From Perilla frutescens (Eukaryota > Streptophyta > Magnoliopsida > Lamiales > Lamiaceae), in assembly GCA_026008535.1 (NCBI GenBank), contig BRKX01000011.1, positions 43,012,183 to 43,076,182 on the forward strand: a stretch of 64,000 nucleotides of DNA, in the 5' to 3' direction. The position numbers and the translations under genes were made by a program. The notes below the pieces were generated by a model, which saw only the letters and a list, made by a program, of their open reading frames with translations, searched no databases and was not told the origin of the DNA. Shown here piece by piece: positions 47,982 to 56,699 of the stretch (its first letter is position 1; every line of letters begins with the position of its first letter).

Positions 47982-48092
47982 CGTTTTTTTTAATATATAT
48001 ATATATATATATCGCGGGTCGGGTCCGGGTCGGATCAGGGGGATCCGTCTAACGTAAGCGACCCGTTAGACAGTCACACACAAGTCCATCCC
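47982..48092 (-). repeat. Right terminal inverted repeat of the MULE
   Basis: It pairs with 36929-37032 and includes an added (TA)n expansion (about 47993-48012) absent from the left copy. GC-rich sequence with GCCGCCGCGAGC-type words lies just inside (47820-47950), upstream of the transposase start, and probably holds its promoter and 5' UTR. Confidence 0.88.
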
Positions 48093-48101
48093 CTAAATTA
48101 A

Positions 48102-48531
48102 TTAAAATATAAATATACATTGTTTAGATATTTTTGCCCCCTCCAACTAATTTAAAATTATAGCAAAATAGAATATAGCTCCCAACAGATTTAAAGTACA
48201 ATAAAATAAAATTCATCCATCAATGTGTAGCCCCCCACTATTTAAAATCTACAATAAATAAATTACAACCCCAATTTTATAGCAACTACTATTAAAAATT
48301 CCAACCTAATATACTAACCCTCAATTTATAGCCCCAAAACCATCCTCATAATAAGAAAAAAGGAAAAAAGATGAAATAAAAGAATAATATAATTTTTAGA
48401 TGTTGTTATGGATGAGACAAAGTTTCTCTTCTTTCTCACCCCTACATTCAATCCAACCCTGACTTGTTCCTTCTGTCTACGAGCTTGGCTTGAGTTTATC
48501 TGAATTATCAATTGACTCACTGTTGAGGTGT
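48102..48531. other. Interior of the MITE-like element, no gene
   Basis: AT-rich with repeated phrases of the type CCCCAATTTATAGC. The frame at 48326-48520 is not supported. This is part of the 36879-50424 inverted-repeat element. Confidence 0.5.
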
Positions 48532-48536
48532 GCTGG

Positions 48537-49971
48537 TGTTCATTCTTTTATTTCACTCAAAAATAACTCACAAGTATACGAGCCAAATTATAGCAAAATA
48601 ATGGTGAGAACAGATATCGTATCCACAGAGACTAACTATGTAATTCTACTAAGTACTCAATTTAAATATTCTACTTTATCTAGATAAGCGGATCAAAGTT
48701 TTGGACTTTTAACTAAATAAAATTAAACAAAGTTATAAAACTAACTAATAGAATGAACAAGAATACAAAAGTGCAACCGAGAATTCTAAGAATAAAATGG
48801 ATTCTAGGGTCTACACACCTATATAATTTATGATTTCAATTAACAGATTAAACCAAATTTAATTCATAAATCTGCAGGAGAATCACTAATTTATCTAGTC
48901 CATCTCTCTCGAGTAATTAAGTTCTAGAAGTAGATTAAACACGAAGAATCATCTCTAGATCTCAAATTGTTGTTTAACTCCTAAATGCTACTAAGATTTA
49001 TTCTCCTCGCGATTACTTACCAATCTCTCGATCTAGTAAACTCGCGTTATGCATTCATAATCAGTCAAATATTAACCTCTCTCGAGTGACAATTAATCAA
49101 CTACACATGCGTACTTGATGGCCAATCAAATTCACAAGACAATAGAATCAAGGAAGCATAAGCGTATAAAGCAAAGGAATAATAATATTAACTAAAATCA
49201 CAAATATCCATAATTGTGTTCAAACCCTAGAATCCCGGAATGTTTAGCCTCTCATCATCAAATTATAATCCATTGAAAATGAAGCGATAATCAATGCTAA
49301 CAGGATAAACATGAACTGAAAATCTTAAAGACAACTTATGCCGGGTTGAATCTTCAATCTCAGATGCGCACCATGGTTCTCTGCCGTCTCTAGCTTTTCT
49401 CTGCTCTATTATAGGGTAAAAACTGATGCAATTTTTGTCCAAGAGAAGCCCTTAAATAATAGAGGGAATGAAATCCCACAGAAGGAAGTAGAGCACGGTC
49501 CAAAAGAAAACTCGTTGAGTATCGTCGAAAGCCATGAGCACGGACCGTGCTCTTGGACGTAAGAAATTCCTCGCCTCGCCGAGAGAGGAGCACGGGCCGT
49601 GCAATAGGGAACATGGTTCGTGCTCCTTTACCACAGTCCCGAAAAGTGTTGTATTTTATTAGCACGGTCCGTGCTATGTTTCTGACTCCGGACACTCTTC
49701 ACCGTTTTACTTCGTTCTCGCTCGTTTCTCATCCGATTGACTTGATTCTTTTTACAACGCGCTCCTAACTTGATTCTCTATCTTTTTAGGCACTTCCAAA
49801 GCTTAATTGAGTCTCATAAAATAAATGGCATCAAATCTCTTCAAAATGAGCAAAGATTTGACTCTGCACAAAATATGGAAAACTAAACGCAACTTGTCAA
49901 CTTATGCAGTCATAACTCATCAACTATCATCTAAATGACCCTAAAAAAGCATGTAAACTATGGGTTTATCA
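48537..49971 (-). mobile_element. Solo LTR of the Athila-like group (1435 bp)
   Basis: On the plus strand it runs from TGTTCATTCTTTTATTTCACT to ACTATGGGTTTATCA, with perfect duplications GCTGG (48532-48536 and 49972-49976). It is clearly related to the LTRs of Athila-1 and Athila-2 (shared CACAAGTATACGAG-type start, CTCTCTCGAGT and CCAATCTCTCGATCTAG words). A palindrome cluster lies at 49492-49676, with GAGCACGGACCGTGCTC as the clearest member. Short frames at 49390-49768 come from that cluster. Confidence 0.93.
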
Positions 49972-49976
49972 GCTGG

Positions 49977-50424
49977 TATTTGTTTGACTTTTTGAAGAAA
50001 ATGTGTGATAAGCTGGTACAAATGTGTTCTTGGCCAATAATTTGGGTTTTAGTGATGGGACTTATGAAGATGATGATATTTGAGATTGTGGATTTTAGGT
50101 ATTGAATATTAGATTTGGGTTATTTTTGTTCTCTATTTTCTCTTCTTCTTTTTTTTTCTTTTGTTTATTGTTCTTTTTTTTTTCTCGTCGTCTATGGATT
50201 GTTTTTGAGTTTTTTTTTTGTTTCCTTTTGTGTTTTCTGTTCTTTTTTTCTTGTATGATTGTTTTTTATTTTTATTTTTTTTATATTATTTAAAGTGGGG
50301 ACTATATTTGGGGGTTGTATTTTAGTTTGTTAGGGTTTCAAGTTAATGGGGATTGTGAGGACAAAAATATTTAAAAAATATATTTACACTTTTATTAATT
50401 TGGAGGATTGTGAAGAGAATCACC
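49977..50424. other. Right part of the MITE-like element, T-rich
   Basis: A long T-rich tract (50110-50290) yields a spurious Phe-rich frame. The end (50340-50424) is the right inverted arm of the element that starts at 36879. Confidence 0.5.
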
Positions 50425-50689
50425 GGTTAGATTATTCAAAATAAATAAATAATAGCTATATATATATATATATATATATATTTTTTATTTAATTTTTTTT
50501 ACTCCTACACCCGACCTAATGGTATTATACTTAAAATTATTTTAATACACATAAATCGTAGCTAAATTCTCTAGAGTTTACTTGTACTTGAATCTAATCG
50601 AGGATTCGAAACTACCAAATTAGGAATAAGATTTGTATCAATCCACCAAAATAAACAAAAGAAAATAAAAAGTCTATACTCTTATGGAT
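50425..50689. repeat. AT-rich spacer with (TA)n
   Basis: A TA run of about 24 bp lies at 50456-50480. No gene is seen. Confidence 0.7.
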
Positions 50690-50993
50690 TTTCTAGTAAT
50701 GTAGTGGTGTTAGCTTGAGTCTAAATGTTTAAAGTTTGAATTACACCACCAATAATCCAATAGCACTAGGTGCGACCGTGCGAACTAGCTAGCCTGTCAC
50801 ACCTGGTTTTCTACCCCTGCGTAGTTTACAATCCAATGCACCCAAGTTTTTCAAGTGTGATTTATTTTTCCTGTGTTGAGTGTTGTTGCACCTGGTTTTC
50901 CACCCCGTGTAGTTTACACAAAAGTGAGAGTTGATCTAGTGTGCACCTTATTAGCGGATATGGGTTACCCTCGACATAAAAAAAAAAAAAAAT
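50690..50993 (+). mobile_element. Possible tRNA-derived SINE with poly(A) tail
   Basis: The head has GTGGTGTTAGCTTGAGT (box A-like) and AAGTTTGAATTAC (box B-like, degenerate) about 30 bp apart. The body contains two related segments, CACCTGGTTTTCTACCCC and CACCTGGTTTTCCACCCC, and ends in about 15 A residues (50979-50993). I found no clear flanking duplication, so this is tentative. Confidence 0.4.
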
Positions 50994-51334
50994 CCAAATT
51001 GCTAAAATCTCTATTTTGAGAACAGGAAAGTACATCATTAATCATATTTCTAATTAATGGTAGAGATACGAATCCGTTCTCCATCTTTTAGCTAGTGCAA
51101 AATGCAATCTAATAAGCATTAAATTAATATCGATTCACATACTTATATATCTAATTAATTAATACATCAGTGTTGAGATAATCTTTTCCCAACAATCAAT
51201 TCGATCAAGAAATATCATGCATGTTTCTAAAAAGAAATAAAAAAACATATCATGCATGCATAAAAGAGTTACGTACAAAGATCGCTACATGCTTTGGTTG
51301 TGTGCATGCCTCTCAATTCTCGTGCACCATTCAA
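50994..51334. other. AT-rich spacer, no gene
   Basis: Intergenic DNA on the 3' side of the first peptide gene. CATGCATG-type words recur, but nothing else is supported. Confidence 0.5.
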
Positions 51335-51361
51335 AAGAGAGAGAGAGAGAGAGAGAGAGAG
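51335..51361. repeat. (GA)n microsatellite
   Basis: An uninterrupted GA run of about 26 bp, 3' of the first peptide gene. Confidence 0.95.
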
Positions 51362-51515
51362 TAAGCCGTAAGCCATATGTATTTAACAAAAGCAGCTGGC
51401 ATGCCAATATCTACTTTATTACATAGCTCTTGATCGATCATCATGCGATTACATAGATTAGTACATGCAATATATAGGTATATACTATACACACAGTCAC
51501 ACACACTACACACAG

Positions 51516-51520
<5 letters not shown>

Positions 51521-51549
<29 letters not shown>
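51521..51549. repeat. (TA)n microsatellite next to the peptide-1 stop codon
   Basis: A TA run of about 28 bp lies 3-4 bp from the stop of the first peptide gene, so it would fall in its 3' UTR. Confidence 0.95.
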
Positions 51550-51550
<1 letters not shown>

Positions 51551-51552
51551 GA

Positions 51553-51759
51553 TCAGTTTCTGGCGGGAGATCTTCCGCCTTGCCTGTTGAAGTCAGGTAT
51601 GGAGTAAGCATGGTGGTTATCGTCCAAACCACTCTCAACTTCATCATCCTCGGCCACCAGCTTCCGCTGCTCCGCCGCCACTCTCCTGCCTTCCGCCGTG
51701 CAAGAGCTCATCATCATCACTACCACCATAACTAATAAAACCACCCTCATCTTCCCCAT
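51553..51759 (-). CDS. Small secreted peptide precursor, copy 1 (68 aa)
   Basis: The product looks like a secreted signalling-peptide precursor. Residues 5-17 form a hydrophobic signal segment (RVVLLVMVVVMMM) with a likely cleavage after SSCTA (residue 22). An acidic/basic spacer follows, and the C-terminus carries DDNHHAYSIPDFNRQGG (residues 46-62). The start ATG at 51759 is chosen because a 5'-UTR intron (51776-51921, donor GTAAGT, acceptor GTGCAG) ends just upstream; an in-frame GTG further up would lie in the intron. It is paralogous to the gene at 55099-55311: SSCTAEGR falls at residues 18-25 in both, and both share NHHA-S-DF-R near the end. I do not recognise the family; receptor and role are unknown. 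Confidence 0.82.
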   Translation of the reverse strand: MGKMRVVLLVMVVVMMMSSCTAEGRRVAAEQRKLVAEDDEVESGLDDNHHAYSIPDFNRQGGRSPARN

Positions 51760-51775
51760 CTTTTTCCCACGTACC

Positions 51776-51921
51776 CTGCACACACAAACAGATATAATTA
51801 ATTAATTAATTAATTAATTAATTAATTAATTAATTGTTTTCAAAGTGTTTCGAGATTCACACGCACATCCCATTTCTTGTAATTTAAACATAATAAAATC
51901 AATGTGTATCGATCGACTTAC
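51776..51921 (-). other. 5'-UTR intron of peptide gene 1
   Basis: The donor is CTGAA|GTAAGT and the acceptor TGTGTGCAG|GGTACG. The intron holds an (ATTA)n run (about 51799-51834). The second peptide gene has an intron at the same place, which supports both models. Confidence 0.7.
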
Positions 51922-51999
51922 TTCAGATTTCTTGCGTTGAAGAGAGATATATCGATCTGATGAGCGATAGATTGTTGAAATTAGGGTTGGTGTTAATGG

Positions 52000-52011
52000 A
52001 TATATATATAG
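52000..52011 (-). promoter_or_regulatory. TATA box of peptide gene 1
   Basis: CTATATATATATCC on the minus strand, about 80 bp upstream of the intron donor. The paralogue has CTATATATGC in the equivalent place. Confidence 0.6.
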
Positions 52012-52038
52012 TAGGGAATGTGACTAGATTTGTTGATG

Positions 52039-52200
52039 GGGGGGTCTCCACCAAATGAGGCAAGATCAAGTGGTGGTGCCCATGCAGATTAATTACACAA
52101 TTTTATTAGAAAATCAATCTCATTCATTAATCAACCAAATGGAGTAATTAATTATGCACATCATGATCCCATTTAAAATCCCACTAAATAAATTTAATCC
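52039..52200 (-). promoter_or_regulatory. Conserved upstream block of peptide gene 1
   Basis: Shared with 55551-55740: GGGGTCTCC, TCCACCAAAYGAGGCAAGAT, AAGTGG and CATCATGAYCCCATT. It lies just upstream of the TATA box. Sequence around it has diverged much more, so these words are candidates for transcription-factor sites. Confidence 0.6.
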
Positions 52201-52494
52201 AAAAGTCAAAAAAGCACCAGTAAAAACCCTGCTATTTTCTCTTTTTTTAACGTCAATGCTATTAATTAAGTGTAATTAAGATTATCCATTCTTTTTAATT
52301 CTTATGTATATATGGAATAGTATAATTAAATAACTTTTTAAGCACCGACTCAAGTAAATATATACATGTAAACTTATGAGGGTTATTATTGATGAAATGA
52401 AATACTATATATTAAGCTAAGTCATGTGATGTTACCAAATTATATTGAATCAAACAGCACGAGCAGTAGAACAATTGTCATCAACTCATTATTT

Positions 52495-52620
52495 GTTGGC
52501 TTTTAAATACCAATTGCCAATTAATGGACTATAAACCATGCAATTAGAACGTCATTAATTACATGCATAATTTTGGGAGCATTACTTATAGTGGAACCTC
52601 TAGGAATTCATCCACAAATT
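52495..52620 (-). promoter_or_regulatory. Second conserved upstream block of peptide gene 1
   Basis: Shared with 56700-56825: GGACTATAAACCATGC, ATGCATAATTT, GAGCATTA and CCTCTAGGAAT. It marks the far end of the duplicated segment as far as I can see. Confidence 0.6.
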
Positions 52621-52718
52621 AATGTGGACACTATTTGAATCATTTACTCCAACTTGTTGATTAACCATAATTGCTCTGTGTTCTAATAGTTTTGATATGG
52701 ATTGGCGCATTAATTACA

Positions 52719-53150
52719 CCCTCAATTTCATAATATTTGATATTTTAGTCTTTTAATATTGTCTCAAATTTTTTGATGTTTTAGATCTTTCACTCACTTT
52801 CTTCCAATTTTACCCCTATCAAAACAATATTAAAATTTATTAGGATAATATAACTTAATAATATTTGATATAATTGGAGAGAGAGAAGATATCATATTAA
52901 TCTGTAACATTTTTTTACTTCTTAATTTTTCGTCGTGAATATAAAAAAAAATAAAAATTTGACGTTTAGCGATAGAATTTTCCATTGCTAAGTTAGAGAC
53001 GGAAAAATTTATCATTAATTCATCGTTAAATACATCAATCTTAATCAGTCATTAAGTTGTTGGTAATCTAGCAACAAAATATAATTCATAGCTAAGTTTG
53101 TCATTAAAATGCATTTTTCTTGTAGAGATCAAATATTATGAAATGGAGGA
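52719..53150. mobile_element. MITE with TTTCATAATATTTGAT arms enclosing a CACTA relic
   Basis: The left arm CCCTCAATTTCATAATATTTGAT (about 52719-52741) is inverted at the right as CCTCCATTTCATAATATTTGAT (53128-53149). Between them, from about 52935 to 53127, lie TTAGCGATAG, GAGACGG and GCATTTTTCTTGTAG words that match the right end of the CACTA element at 8820-8931. Nested insertion of a small CACTA relic in a Stowaway-like MITE fits; boundaries are approximate. Confidence 0.55.
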
Positions 53151-53169
53151 TATATATATATTAATCAAT

Positions 53170-53631
53170 GAGTAAATTACATTTTTTGTCCTGTAAGAAT
53201 AGTGTCCAAATACTTTTAGTCCCAAAATGTACAATTTTGATCCCAAGTTTAATTTTTCGACAATTTTGGTCCCAGTTTATATTTCAACATTTTTTGTTCC
53301 AAAAGCTAACAGATTATGCTTAACATCCGTTAAGAACCTATTTTAGCACCAAAACAATACCTTTTTTTTTTTTATCTTCGTTGCACCGCTTAATTAAGGG
53401 TGAAAAATAGAAGGAATGCAGTGAAAATTTCAATCCCAAATAGGTACTGTTTTGGCTCCAAAATAGGTAATGAATATTAAGTATAGTCTGTTAGTTTTTA
53501 GGATTAAAAGTGTTGAAGTATAAATTGTGGGACCGAAATTGTCGAAAAATTAACCTGAGACCAAAATTATACATTTTGGGACTAAAAGTGTTTGGACAAA
53601 ATTCTTACGAAACCAAAAGTGTAATTTACTC
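53170..53631. mobile_element. MULE-type MITE with long arms (462 bp)
   Basis: The ends are GAGTAAATTAC and its inverse; the arms stay similar for about 200 bp each (for example TTTTAGTCCCAAAATGTA on both sides). Perfect 10-bp duplications ATTAATCAAT flank it (53160-53169 and 53632-53641). Long arms and a 9-11-bp duplication indicate a Mutator-type MITE. It lies between the two peptide genes. The frame at 53510-53698 is not a gene. Confidence 0.92.
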
Positions 53632-53641
53632 ATTAATCAAT

Positions 53642-55043
53642 TGTAGTGTATTAATTAATTTGCAGGACTATACATCGCAGTGGGTAGCCAGATTTTGATT
53701 CATGTTGGAATTAATATTGACCATCAATACGTTATGTATATATATATTTCTAAAAAACGATTTGGCAAAACTTATAAGCATTATAAAATGTCTTGTAATT
53801 AGATGTTCCCTCGGGGACACCCGATCGATAGAGATCTAATCCCTATGTAAAAAGGGAGTAAATGAGATCCTCGATCTAGTCCGGTAAATATTATGTGTCC
53901 TTCTTGGTGCTTCACTATGAATTTTATAGTTCTTTTTTTTTTTCATTTCATTTCTTCATTTTTTATCTCTTGTGTGGTGTAGTTTAATTTTATAATTGTT
54001 AATTAATTACAATTTTATTCTACACATTTAGGATTTTAATTATTTTTCACATTTATTTTTCATTTTAAGTTAATAATTGTTTATTAGGACCGATTATTCC
54101 ATAACTAGAGTATATTTTAAAAAAAATCAAATACCTATCAGTAATGTTAATTATGATTGATTATATTCTAATAATATCTATTTTATAATAAACATTATGA
54201 AAATAGTGGATTTGATATTGAACACAAGATCAGTTGAATATAAATTATGGGTAGGATCTCATCCTAAAAGAGAGAGATCTCAAGTTCAAGAATTGATTGT
54301 ACTGTTCGCTAGCCTGATCCCCAACTTAAAAAATAAAAATAAAAATCTTGTAAGACGTTGTTTAGTTTGTTTACATGGTGTCTCTAAAAAAAGAGAAAGA
54401 AGAAGGCTGGACTAGTAGTTTAATTATAAGTTATTTTTAGAAAAGTATAAGAGGCTCCTAACTTTTTCATTAAAAAAATTGATTTATATATATGGTTTTA
54501 GTAATTTATAAATATAAATTTGCGATTAATAACTTCAAATTAGACTCAATTATCCAAACACTTCATCTTTTTTTTATAATCTTATCAATTCTAAGAAAGT
54601 TATAAGACGCATAAGCTTATATATGTGTGTATGTATGTATATTTAATCTTACAAGATATATGTGTGTACAAAAAGGTGTTCATCATTCTTTTTTTCCAAA
54701 AGGGTGTACAACATATTCTATTCGAACAATTGAAGTGTTGTACATATTTTGAATTTTTGCAACTGTCCATTGAAAATGAATTGCAAAGAAATATGTAAAA
54801 TAGGACGGCAATCTAATGATTGAAAGAGAAGATATAATATATATTGTATTCAAAAATTAGAATAAAAGATCTGATCATCTGCCATATCATATATTTACAT
54901 GCATGAGTACATAAGATCTCCCGTGTATTAGTGTGTATATATTAGCTTATAAAAGCACCTTAATTATTTATTCTGTCTAATATTTATTTATTTATTTATT
55001 TTTCTTAAGCAACTTATTTCTAATTACACACATATTGATATTG

Positions 55044-55044
<1 letters not shown>
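53642..55044. other. AT-rich spacer between the peptide genes
   Basis: No supported gene. The frame at 54197-54415 has no recognisable domain. Short ATGTGTGTATGTATGTAT runs occur near 54623. Confidence 0.55.

Positions 55045-55084
<40 letters not shown>
55045..55084. repeat. (CT)n microsatellite in the 3' UTR of peptide gene 2
   Basis: A CT run of nearly 40 bp (GA on the transcribed strand) lies about 15 bp past the stop codon of the second peptide gene. Confidence 0.95.
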
Positions 55085-55088
<4 letters not shown>

Positions 55089-55098
55089 GAATGAGAGT

Positions 55099-55311
55099 TC
55101 AGGCTGGATCACAGGAACCCCTGCTGAAGTCCGCCATGGAACAAGCATGGTGGTTTTCCAAGCTACTCTCAACTCCGGCATCGTCTACTACATTCTGCGG
55201 CTTCGTCGCGTGCTTCTTTTCCCCCGCCGCGAGTATCCTGCCCTCCGCCGTGCAAGAACTCATCATCAGCAGCACCGCAACCAAAATAGCAACCGCCCTC
55301 ATATTAGCCAT
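55099..55311 (-). CDS. Small secreted peptide precursor, copy 2 (70 aa)
   Basis: Paralogue of the gene at 51553-51759. The signal segment is RAVAILVAVLLMM (residues 5-17), with a likely cleavage after SSCTA (residue 22). The C-terminal motif is LENHHACSMADFSRGS (residues 51-66). Compared with copy 1, Tyr is replaced by Cys and Pro by Ala, and the last residues differ (CDPA versus RSPARN), so the mature peptide may have changed or lost function. The start ATG at 55311 follows a 5'-UTR intron (about 55325-55412). Both genes are on the minus strand, 3.55 kb apart, in a tandem duplication. Family not recognised. Confidence 0.78.
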   Translation of the reverse strand: MANMRAVAILVAVLLMMSSCTAEGRILAAGEKKHATKPQNVVDDAGVESSLENHHACSMADFSRGSCDPA

Positions 55312-55324
55312 CTCTTAATTCTAC

Positions 55325-55412
55325 CTTCATAAAAATATATATATTAATTAAAATGAAACTGAAAATGCAAGAGTTTGATCAAGATTAATTTGACATCGAG
55401 ATTTTGACTCAC
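55325..55412 (-). other. 5'-UTR intron of peptide gene 2
   Basis: The donor is CTAGG|GTGAGT. The acceptor is TTATGAAG (or the next AG, four bases on). It sits at the same position relative to the ATG as the intron in copy 1, but is shorter (88 versus 146 bp). Confidence 0.6.
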
Positions 55413-55495
55413 CCTAGATTTGTTGATCGTTACGAGCTAGGTTTTGCTGTCTGATGATCGTGATAAGTCATGTTAACATATATGGATGTGTGGTG

Positions 55496-55505
55496 CATAT
55501 ATAGT
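55496..55505 (-). promoter_or_regulatory. TATA box of peptide gene 2
   Basis: ACTATATATGC on the minus strand, about 85 bp upstream of the intron donor, in the same relative position as in copy 1. Confidence 0.6.
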
Positions 55506-55550
55506 TGGAAAATATAATGTGATCATGAGATTTAATTTAATTTGTTAATG

Positions 55551-55740
55551 GGGTCTCCTCTATCTCCACCAAACGAGGCAAGATTAAGTGGGGGTTCCCA
55601 TACATTATATATAAATATATATAAGATTAATTAATCTCATTTATCAACAGATTAAATGATGGAGCTTGGGAAATTATTGGCCTATTCTGGAAGAACATAT
55701 ATGAACATCATGACCCCATTAATCCCACTCCACATATTTA
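55551..55740 (-). promoter_or_regulatory. Conserved upstream block of peptide gene 2
   Basis: Counterpart of 52039-52200, with GGGGTCTCC, TCCACCAAACGAGGCAAGAT, AAGTGGGGGTTCCCAT and CATCATGACCCCATTAATCCCA. Confidence 0.6.
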
Positions 55741-55744
55741 TTAT

Positions 55745-56699
55745 AAAAGTCAACGGATCATACACAAAAGACCTTTTTTTTTTAGATTAGATCCTCCGTT
55801 CCAATTCGTGTTCCATCTCCCGTGTCATAATTGGTTTTTTAGTTCTTTTTAATATATCATAATTGGGGAGAGATGAGTCCTAATTAAATAAGAATTTACA
55901 ATTAAATTAAATCATAATGAATTGAAATTAAAAAAAAAATAAAAAAAAAGGCTTGGCCCATGTTATGCACGTGACAAAGAATGTTAGAGGGGATCTGAAA
56001 TTTTATTTTTTTGGCCTCGTAATAACATTTTTAAGGGTATTTTAGTCATTTCACATTTTTCTTCCCAATTTTTTAATATGAAAAAAAGTCACATATGTCT
56101 TCATCGGTCAAAGCCAAAGTATGAAAACTAAAATGCTGTAAAAATATCAAAATATTTAGGATTCTCACTTTAAACTTTTTTTGTTTGGTTGCAATTTTAG
56201 ATTATTTTTTTATCTTTTTTCATTGAGTTTGCCTCGAAGACTGTTTTAAGTGTTTTTTTTTTTTAATATTTAATTTAGGATCGATTCAAACTCTCATTGA
56301 TTAAAAAGAGAAAGATTTAGAATTTTAATAAAAAAAAAATCGATTTTAACTTCTTACATAGGATTTATTTTTAAATGTTATGCATAATGTTCATTTATAT
56401 ACTAGTATTAATTAGTTGGGTCTTATCCTAATTAAAATTTATAGTTCCATCATTACGTGTTATACAGATCGACATACAGTGCCTTCACTTTGTAAAATGC
56501 ACGCATTATTAATTTGTTATACATAATATACAGAATGAATGATTGTCGCTCAAATAATAATATAATATAGCATCCGGTCATATATGAAGTTTAATTCGTG
56601 TATCGATAAAATAAAATAGCAAAAGCAAAATTGCGAATTGAACCTGAATACCTGACGCGTCAAATCAATTGATCCAAGCCGTGGTTATTAATTTTTGTT
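55745..56699. other. AT-rich DNA inside the duplicated segment
   Basis: Material not shared with copy 1, which explains the longer distance between conserved blocks here. A CTCCGTTCC-type Stowaway-like end lies near 55794, but no partner end was found. Confidence 0.45.

Larger units (their letters stand above)
36929..48092. mobile_element. Mutator-like element with FAR1-type transposase and Ulp1-like gene (11.2 kb)
   Basis: Terminal inverted repeats of about 105 bp (36929-37032 and 47982-48092) share TCTAACGGGTC, CTTACGTTAGACGGATC and TTAAAAAAAACG. A 9-bp duplication CTAAATTAA flanks both sides (36920-36928 and 48093-48101), as expected for MULEs. Inside are two convergent genes, each starting near a terminal repeat: an Ulp1-like gene on the plus strand and a transposase on the minus strand. 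MULEs that carry Ulp1-type protease genes are known from plants (for example Kaonashi-type in Arabidopsis and CUMULE in melon). A hAT element lies within the Ulp1-like gene. Confidence 0.93.
36879..50424. mobile_element. Inverted-repeat (MITE-like) element split by a MULE and a solo LTR
   Basis: The left end (36879) reads GGTAATTCTATTCACAACTCC. The reverse complement of the right end (50424) reads GGTGATTCTCTTCACAATCC. Similarity continues across the MULE insertion point into 48093-48145 (GATATTTTTG and similar words) versus 50390-50340. Without the MULE (36929-48092) and the solo LTR (48537-49971) the element is about 0.95 kb. I could not find a target duplication. Inverted-repeat pairing is seen; the superfamily (MULE-like ends) is a guess. 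Confidence 0.5.

Noticed and set aside
50102..50293. Phe-rich frame of 63 codons
   Set aside because: A T-rich tract translates to Phe/Leu; it is low complexity.
51760..51783. Upstream GTG start giving a 76-codon version of peptide 1
   Set aside because: The GTG lies inside the 5'-UTR intron and plants rarely use GTG; ATG at 51759 matches the paralogue in position and length.
53500..53700. 62-codon frame in the MITE at 53170-53631
   Set aside because: It overlaps the inverted arm of the MITE and runs out past it; no coding evidence.
54197..54415. 72-codon frame between the peptide genes
   Set aside because: No signal peptide, domain or paralogue, and its upstream sequence shows no promoter signal shared with the peptide genes.
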